Below are positions 1 to 5,258 of a stretch of 11,488 nt of DNA, in pieces. The position numbers were made by a program, and so were the translations under genes. The notes below the pieces were generated by a model, which saw only the letters and a program-made list of their open reading frames with translations, had not been told where the DNA came from and searched no databases. The stretch spans positions 14,473 through 25,960 of the forward strand of contig QZLH01001680.1 of NCBI GenBank assembly GCA_003833135.1. The letters are read 5' to 3'. This DNA comes from Oehlia diaphana (taxonomy: Eukaryota > Glomeromycota > Glomeromycetes > Glomerales > Glomeraceae). Each line of letters opens with the position of its first letter. The stretch's first letter is position 1.

Positions 1-1190
1 TTTTTATAAAATTTAAAATTTTTTTTTTTTTTAATTTTTTTTTTTTTTTTTTTTTGAAAAAATTTAGTCTTTGTTAAATTAATTAATTACCCGAGAAAAA
101 AAAATTCTTTTTTCGTTTTGTACGATTTATACATTAGAACGTGTAACATACAACGTAACACTAATTTTTACTGCGCCGAAGATTTTGTTTAGTCCAAATA
201 ATCGTATTACCGGCTTATAGATGTGGAAGTAAATTATATACAAAAACTTAAGTAATTTGAGGGATTGAAGCTCGCCAACAAAAAGTTTCTTATCGAGAAA
301 ATATTACCAAAAAGTTGGAAAATTTAGAAAATGTGGTATAAAAAAAAAACCGGTGGGAGAGGACACGATGAGAATGAATAAAAATCAAATCAATTGTTTT
401 ACAGTAACCGGAATGAGTTGAAATTTTAAATAACAATTCAAACTATCTAGAAGGTGAGTGATAAATAATCCCTATACTGATTGATTAACAAACAATCTTT
501 CGTTTGACTGCGCAATAATATAATTTCCGTTTCGTATGTATAACGAAATATAATAAATCAAACCAAAACTTTGACATATTTTCTTATATATTATAATTTT
601 GATTGATAAAAAGATCAAAGTTTACGCAACGTTAGGTGGTTACTAACAAATTTATTCGATATCGGTTTTCAAATTAGTAGAATCTTGTGAAGTGAATGAA
701 ACATTCATTCATATTTTACATCATAAATTCATAATGTTTGTTTATTTATTTATTTTATTGGAATCATGAATATAACAAATATATTAAACAACAATAAAAA
801 TAAACGAATAATAACGAAAGAGAATAAAAAAATAACAATTCATTTTAATAAGCCAATCTATCGTCTGTTCTCTCTTGCAACATAAAAATATAATTAACGA
901 TGAGATTTGCAGCATTGTCGATAGCCAGGGGTTTTGATAATGAAGATTTTAACGTAGATACAAATCATGAATCATATTCAGAATTTTTTAACATTTTTTT
1001 TACGGATTTACTTGTTCGAGGCTATCATTTGCCTTAAATGTAGTATTTGCTTTAAAGTTATTTGTTTCAAATGGATGAAATAATGTTACATATTCAATAA
1101 AATCAATTAATGATTGCACAAGCATATCTTAAAAATAATAACATTTGATACAGTGACAATTTACGTGCGCCTCATTTTCATCAAGAGAAA
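1..1190. other. AT-rich stretch without a recognisable gene
   Basis: The first 60 bases are mostly T homopolymer runs; the rest is AT-rich with stops in all frames. The longest readable stretch I noticed is a 45-codon plus-strand frame from the ATG at 900 to a TAA near 1037; it has no recognisable motif and may be chance. Much of this stretch is probably the downstream flank of the minus-strand SAM gene. I found no terminal inverted repeats or tandem array here. Confidence 0.6.
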
Positions 1191-1194
1191 ATTT

Positions 1195-1200
1195 TTTATT
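1195..1200 (-). promoter_or_regulatory. AATAAA poly(A) signal of the SAM gene remnant
   Basis: The minus strand reads AATAAA 88 nt beyond the TAA at 1288-1290 that ends the reconstructed tail of the SAM gene. The spacing suits a fungal 3' UTR. AATAAA is common by chance in AT-rich DNA, so the support is positional only. Confidence 0.4.
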
Positions 1201-1387
1201 AACACACGCAAAAATAATACAAAGGATCGGGACACAGCCAGTAGTACATGACGTTTCTATGCTACATTTGCGGACTATTATACATGCTTATTTTTTCGAA
1301 CGATATTCCTCTATTCTAGCTTTTTTCTTTGAGAGAGAATCGTCTTCCGCGCGGTAGAGTCAATACCATATTTCGCTAATACCTCAT

Positions 1388-1395
1388 TCAAACTT
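1388..1395. repeat. Target-site duplication TCAAACTT, left copy
   Basis: Identical to 2096-2103. It directly abuts the terminal inverted repeat of the 700-bp element. Removing one copy plus the element rejoins the C-terminal coding sequence of the SAM gene, which supports insertion rather than chance. Confidence 0.8.
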
Positions 1396-2095
1396 GGTTA
1401 CGGTACGTTTTGCCGAAAGCCATTTCGCCAAAAATGATAGAAATATCACTTTTATAGAATTATTAATCGTGCAATCATGACAATAAAAATTTTTTTTATT
1501 TATTTATTAATCTCATCATGAACCTTAATTCGTAATTCATGTAATAATCGGAGCACACTCGCAAAATTTGCATTTCGTTGTTAATTCGTATATAGGTAAA
1601 TCGGTCAATTTTTAGTCAAATTGGCTAAAATTTTTACTGATAAAACTTAGATATTATCCAAGCATTAATTATGGCAGTTATGAAGTTTCAAATAATTGTT
1701 AATTAACAAAATTTTAGTAAAAATGCCTTGCAATTTCTTATTAATAAAAGTGTGAACCAGAAGGCTCAAAATTTATATTTATATACATTTTAACATATAT
1801 TGATGGATTTTTTAAAAAAAGTAATATAAAAAATAGAAATTATTCTTATTTAAGGCTAACAGTTTATTTTGTAAAAAAAATTTCTAAATTTTTTAAATTT
1901 TCCAATTGACAACTTTTATGAATTATTTGTGAAATTGTAAGATTTACAAATGTAGCCATTCGGCGAAATGGCTTCGGCGAAATGGGTTTCGGTGAAATGT
2001 ACTTTTGGCGAAATGGACGATTCGGCAAAACGGCAAACATCTCTTCGGCGAAATGGCTTCGGCGAAAAGGCTTTCGGCAAAATGTCCTGATACCC
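1396..2095. mobile_element. 700-bp non-autonomous DNA element with 8-bp target duplication
   Basis: The left end (GGTTACGGTACGTTTTGCCG) and the reverse complement of the right end (GGGTATCAGGACATTTTGCC) form an inverted repeat of about 35 nt, 28 positions alike; the inner TTTTGCCGAAAGCC is perfect. TCAAACTT flanks it on both sides (1388-1395 and 2096-2103). The interior is AT-rich with no ORF, so transposase must act in trans. An 8-bp duplication fits hAT and some other superfamilies; the ends do not identify one. It interrupts the SAM gene. Confidence 0.8.
1956..2086. repeat. Array of TTCGGCGAAATGG-type short units
   Basis: About eight or nine diverged 12-18-nt units of the form (T)TTCGGCGAAATGG follow each other, with variants such as TTCGGTGAAATG, TTTGGCGAAATGG and TTCGGCAAAACGG. 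They make up the right subterminal region of the 700-bp element. The left end (1408-1430) has just the inverted form, GCCGAAAGCCATTTCGCC. Repeated subterminal units of this kind are often transposase-binding sites; that role is inferred. Confidence 0.8.
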
Positions 2096-2103
2096 TCAAA
2101 CTT
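2096..2103. repeat. Target-site duplication TCAAACTT, right copy
   Basis: Identical to 1388-1395. On the minus strand it supplies the TGA that now ends the 107-codon SAM reading frame. Confidence 0.8.
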
Positions 2104-2543
2104 CGGTACGAAAAGATCGCTTTAATTTTTTCTCATTATACTCTTTAGCGAAGACGGCAACATTTGATACAGGTCCACCCTTCATGCCATAACTTCTGAG
2201 GTTTTCTTCGGTTATATTGAGGAAGGCGCGACCGTTAACCTTTTGTTTGCGAATTATCTCAAAGTCATTGTCGGCAAGGCCTAAGTCCTCTTCCTTCTGT
2301 AAATCTTCGATAAGTGCCTCCGTTTTATATTTTAAATTTCTTCCGCAACGTGAGCGAGTCATTTCCAGTAGCAGTAGCGGAAGTGGAGGTAGAACTGGTG
2401 TATCGACAATATCTGACATAGCGTTGCGTTTTCTAGGGATATTTGGCTCGGATAAAAATAGTGTTAACTTCGGAGTGATATCGATGTGAAATAAAACATA
2501 GCTTTGAGGCCATTTTGTTGTATTGATAAAGTGTGAATCTTCG

Positions 2544-3262
2544 TCACCATTTTTCTTTTTTTAAATTTTTTTGCCACGAGTTAAGTTTTCGCGTAAAAAA
2601 ATCCTGAGTAAGGTACATGCTATGGTCAGTGTTGAATAGGTTTGTGTCCACTGAATGTGTGTATATGTAGATAATATGTTGTAGGATTATCATGTTTGAC
2701 ACGAAGATGTAGTCTATTCGAGATGGTTGGCTCACATCATGTGACTTTGGATGACGCGTTGGTGGTGGATTTGATTCTTTATTTCCCTAAAATGATGACT
2801 GTGTCTAGTAATGAAGACGTCTCGTGATTGTAACAATCAAGAATATCATCTTTGTGGAGGATTCTGCTGGCTGGAAAGTAGCAAGACATAATTCTAAGAA
2901 AATTGTTGCCTTTGAAACATAAAACTAGTGTTAGAATTCTGCCTTTGAACCGGTGGGTCTTGATTGGGTGTTTTTCAAACTTTTCCGAGATTATAACTGA
3001 GACGCCGCTGCCTTTATTATTGCCATTTGCGTCAGAGTACACGTACACATGAACTTTTTCTATGTCGTTGTGAAAAGTATATTGCGGTAGATGATAGGTG
3101 TTGTATATTGGTTTATTAGCCGGGATTGTGGGGTCTTTGTGTAGCCCTGTTTCGGTTAATGCGAGAAATCGAAGTTTTAGATCTTGTACAATTGTAGTAT
3201 ATCGTCTATTTTTGATTGAAAACCTGATTGTATGTTGATAGTACCAATTTTGTGATAAACAA
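2544..3262 (-). pseudogene. LINE endonuclease (EEP-type) domain, frameshifted and deleted
   Basis: Non-LTR retrotransposon endonuclease of the exonuclease/endonuclease/phosphatase fold, which nicks target DNA to prime reverse transcription. From 3262 the minus strand reads KIGTINIQSGFQSKIDDILQ, then after a frame change LALTETGLH (the conserved Glu region), then YSDANGNNKGSGVSVIISEKF, LRIMSCYFPAS and VIILG up to a stop at 2779-2781. In the next frame it resumes at SRIDYIFVS and ends with TDHSMY (the catalytic Asp-His pair), closing at 2544. The stretch between VIILG and SRIDY, which should hold the GDFN motif and roughly 40 residues, is largely gone. At least two frameshifts and the lost GDFN make it non-functional. 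No reverse transcriptase follows. Confidence 0.8.
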
Positions 3263-3505
3263 TGATGTTAGTTTTTGGACGTATGTTTGTTTTGGCTGAG
3301 TTGTAATTGTATTTGTGTTGGTTGTGTATTATTATTATAGTTGTTTTCTAGTATTTAGTTCAACATTTGTTCGTCCTGGATCTCGTAAGAATCCCTGACG
3401 CGTGGTAACGTATTAGTGATCTTTCGTATAAAGTGCGCGAACCGTAACCTGTCTGTGTTTCATTTCCATAATTAAAATTTCTAAAAAAAATCTGTGTGTA
3501 TAAGT

Positions 3506-3742
3506 CTAAAAAAGAGAATTAGTCAAATAATGGGTTTGTCGAACGAGTCCGTTAAAGTGAGAGGAGAGTAGAAAGAAGCCAAAGGCGATTACCACCAGCC
3601 TTTCTTGGCTGGAGAGAGGGTTTCTATCATCTGCATGATCATCGTCATTAGAATCCATTATAATGTCATCATGTTGGATGTAATGATTCGTGTTCTTGGG
3701 ATCTTCTTGGCAAGGATTCAAGGTGTACGTTATCGAAATCAT
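3506..3742 (-). pseudogene. Probable LINE ORF1/linker fragment, acidic then hydrophobic
   Basis: A 78-codon frame with a polar, Asp-rich segment (MDSNDDDHADDRNPLSSQE) followed by a hydrophobic stretch (VVIAFGFFLL). I do not recognise the family. It is placed with the LINE because it lies on the same strand between the Ser/Thr-rich piece and the endonuclease domain. It could equally be chance or a fragment of an older insertion. Confidence 0.3.
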
Positions 3743-3896
3743 TGTACGTGATATGGTTGTATGGTTAGCGATGATAAAAACAAGTTTTTCATTGATCGTG
3801 TTCTACGTTGTGTCGTTTTGTTCTGGGTGGTCATTTATTTATTGACATTTGTTGCTTGGACTTATGTAGTTGATGACCAGGGGTTACTTGTTTGGT

Positions 3897-4121
3897 TAGG
3901 GATTGGAATCGAAAATCGAATCTTTTCAAGATTTTTCTTATAGACGACCAACCTGACTTTGAATCAGTTTCTAATTTCAGCAAAAATACTCAGCACTTGG
4001 CCGGCATGAAAACTTACTTTGGAGTCAGGTTAACTTATATGTAATAAATTGCTGAGAATCGATTCTCGAGAATCGATTTCACTATGATTTGTCGATTTCG
4101 ATTAATCGATTCCAATCCCTA
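3897..4121. mobile_element. 225-bp hAT-like miniature inverted-repeat element
   Basis: The ends are TAGGGATTGGAATCGA and its exact reverse complement (16 of 16), with further similarity inward (AATCGAA after a one-base shift). The TAGGG start matches the YARGG terminal pattern of hAT elements. The flanks, read on the minus strand, are ACCAAAGT and ACCAAACA: six of eight match, a possible worn 8-bp target duplication. There is no coding capacity. It sits inside the LINE remnant, so it is the younger insertion. Confidence 0.72.
4057..4078. repeat. 22-bp perfect palindrome inside the hAT-like element
   Basis: AATCGATTCTC followed by its exact reverse complement with no spacer (XhoI-like CTCGAG at the centre). 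It also holds two direct copies of GAGAATCGATT. It may be a cruciform-forming or transposase-binding subterminal site; the function is inferred. Confidence 0.8.
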
Positions 4122-4176
4122 GACTTTGGTATTTATTTTCTAGTGTTCAGTAGAGCGTTCCACTTTAATTAAGCGT

Positions 4177-4467
4177 TCACGTGGCTCTATATATTCTTTC
4201 TCGAAGCTGTGTGGAGGTGGGTGCTTGCGTGGCTGGTGATTTGGTTGAATTAGCCGCGAGAACGTTCGAGGGATTTTGGTTGATGCGTGTTGTTGTTGAC
4301 GATGTGGTGTTTTGGCATTCTTGTTGGTATATTGGCATTTTAATTTCTGGCGTCACTAGCCTTGAGTTTGATGACGTGGCCGAAATTGGCCATCATGTTT
4401 GGGTTTGTGACGAAGATGGTTCACCCATGTTTGTGTTAGAGTGTGAACTAGTTCCTCGTCTATTCAT
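4177..4467 (-). pseudogene. Ser/Thr/Gln-rich LINE ORF1-like fragment with in-frame stop
   Basis: The minus strand from the ATG at 4467 reads a Ser/Thr/Asn/Gln-rich low-complexity protein of 96 codons ending in TGA at 4177-4179, with one internal TGA at 4393-4395. The strong composition bias (SSHSNTN, EPSSSQTQT, NTTSSTTTR) is typical of disordered linkers in ORF1 of retrotransposons. The assignment rests on position between the ORF1-like piece and the endonuclease on the same strand. The plus-strand frame over the same bases (4181-4477) is taken as its shadow. Confidence 0.4.
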
Positions 4468-4557
4468 TGATGTGTAGCTTTATAAATTTCTCTACATGAT
4501 TCGATATGTTGCCCAGTTTAGTTGGCTTTATGCTTGATTAATGTATTGATATCATAG

Positions 4558-5076
4558 TTAACCGATCTTGATTATGTTAGAATCTTCGAATTCCAGGGTT
4601 CGTTGCAGGATATTCTGGACGTTATCTGGTGTGGTCAGTTGTAATATGTCGTGTTTCTTATTGACGTATTGGTCTCTTTTTGCTTTGCTTGTAAATACTA
4701 AGACAAAGAAAGTGTATGACGCAAAGGTCTTTGTGTCAAGTAGGAGCAACTCGGGTTCATTAATGAATGCAGTACTTATAAGTTCTTTAATATCATTAAT
4801 AGTTGTCTCTTTCGGAAAAGAGTAGCGCGGGATGAAGACTTCGTGGATTGTATCATTAGCTGTTTTTAAATCGGTGAGTTCCACAATTTCCCACTCCTTT
4901 TGTGGACCATTCTGTTTTTGGTTGGCTGCATTTTGCAGATCGCCTGATTCGGGAATTTATTTTGTTGTTTTTGAATTTTCAGCCGTCTTCCATATGAGTA
5001 GCGTCGTCTTCAGTTTTTCGTTAGGCAAGTTCTTTGGACTGGGTTTTCTTTTGACAGAGTTATTTTTTGTAGACAT
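4558..5076 (-). pseudogene. LINE ORF1-like N-terminal region with in-frame TAA
   Basis: From the ATG at 5076 the frame gives 39 codons of Lys-rich polar sequence (MSTKNNSVKRKPSPKN), a TAA at 4957-4959, then 132 more codons in the same frame to a TAA at 4558-4560. The second part looks like a folded domain: FIPRYSFPKETTINDIKELI, then EPELLLLDTKT, a beta-like FFVLVFTSKAKRD and a helical end. An RRM/gag-like ORF1 fold is a guess from the alternation of beta and alpha segments. Same strand and order as the Ser/Thr-rich and endonuclease pieces support one LINE, read ORF1 to ORF2. No splice sites near the TAA would remove it. Confidence 0.5.
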
Positions 5077-5173
5077 GGTTAAAAGGTTATGCCAGTATAT
5101 CTTTTTTCTACCGAGGAGTCTATTTTTGAGGTTTTTAGAATAGGTTTATATAGTTGTTAAAGAGTTGTATCGT

Positions 5174-5179
5174 TTTATT
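5174..5179 (-). promoter_or_regulatory. AATAAA poly(A) signal of the nuclease-like gene
   Basis: The minus strand reads AATAAA 80 nt past the stop codon at 5259-5261, a normal distance for a fungal 3' UTR. It lies before the start of the LINE remnant, so the 3' UTR would be about 100 nt. Confidence 0.5.
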
Positions 5180-5258
5180 CTTTAGCTAAAAAAATGGCCA
5201 CTGCCTCCTTCAATTGAAAAAATCGGGTTACGAAACAATAATTACCAATATAAACATC

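Larger units (their letters stand above)
1288..2419 (-). pseudogene. SAM-domain protein gene, split by a transposon and internally deleted
   Basis: The 5' part (2419 to 2096, 107 codons) has a Pro/Leu-rich start and then a sterile-alpha-motif-like helical domain from about residue 33 to 95, with anchors ALIEDLQKEEDLGL, DFEIIRKQKVNGRAFL and LRSYGMKGGPVSNVAVFAK. SAM domains usually mediate protein-protein contacts. The frame ends in a TGA that lies inside a target duplication. Past the element, 1395-1353 reads SLNEVLAKYGIDS and 1353-1288 reads, in another frame, an acidic then basic tail ending IEEYRSKK and TAA. This is the original C-terminus. Joining needs one base in a T run near 2110. From memory, related glomeromycotan proteins carry a restriction-nuclease-like domain between these two C-terminal pieces; if so it is deleted here. 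An alternative reading of the N-terminus, Ser/Thr-rich (TSSTSTSATATGND) in a shifted frame, suggests further frameshifts. SAM call fairly sure; pseudogene status likely. Confidence 0.68.

Noticed and set aside
3761..3943. 60-codon hydrophobic plus-strand frame
   Set aside because: Its end runs into the terminal repeat of the hAT-like element, and the rest is antisense to AT-rich LINE sequence. Not a believable membrane protein.
4181..4477. 98-codon plus-strand frame
   Set aside because: It is antisense to the Ser/Thr-rich minus-strand piece, and its Val/Cys/Trp-rich make-up is what the complement of Asn/Thr/Gln codons gives.
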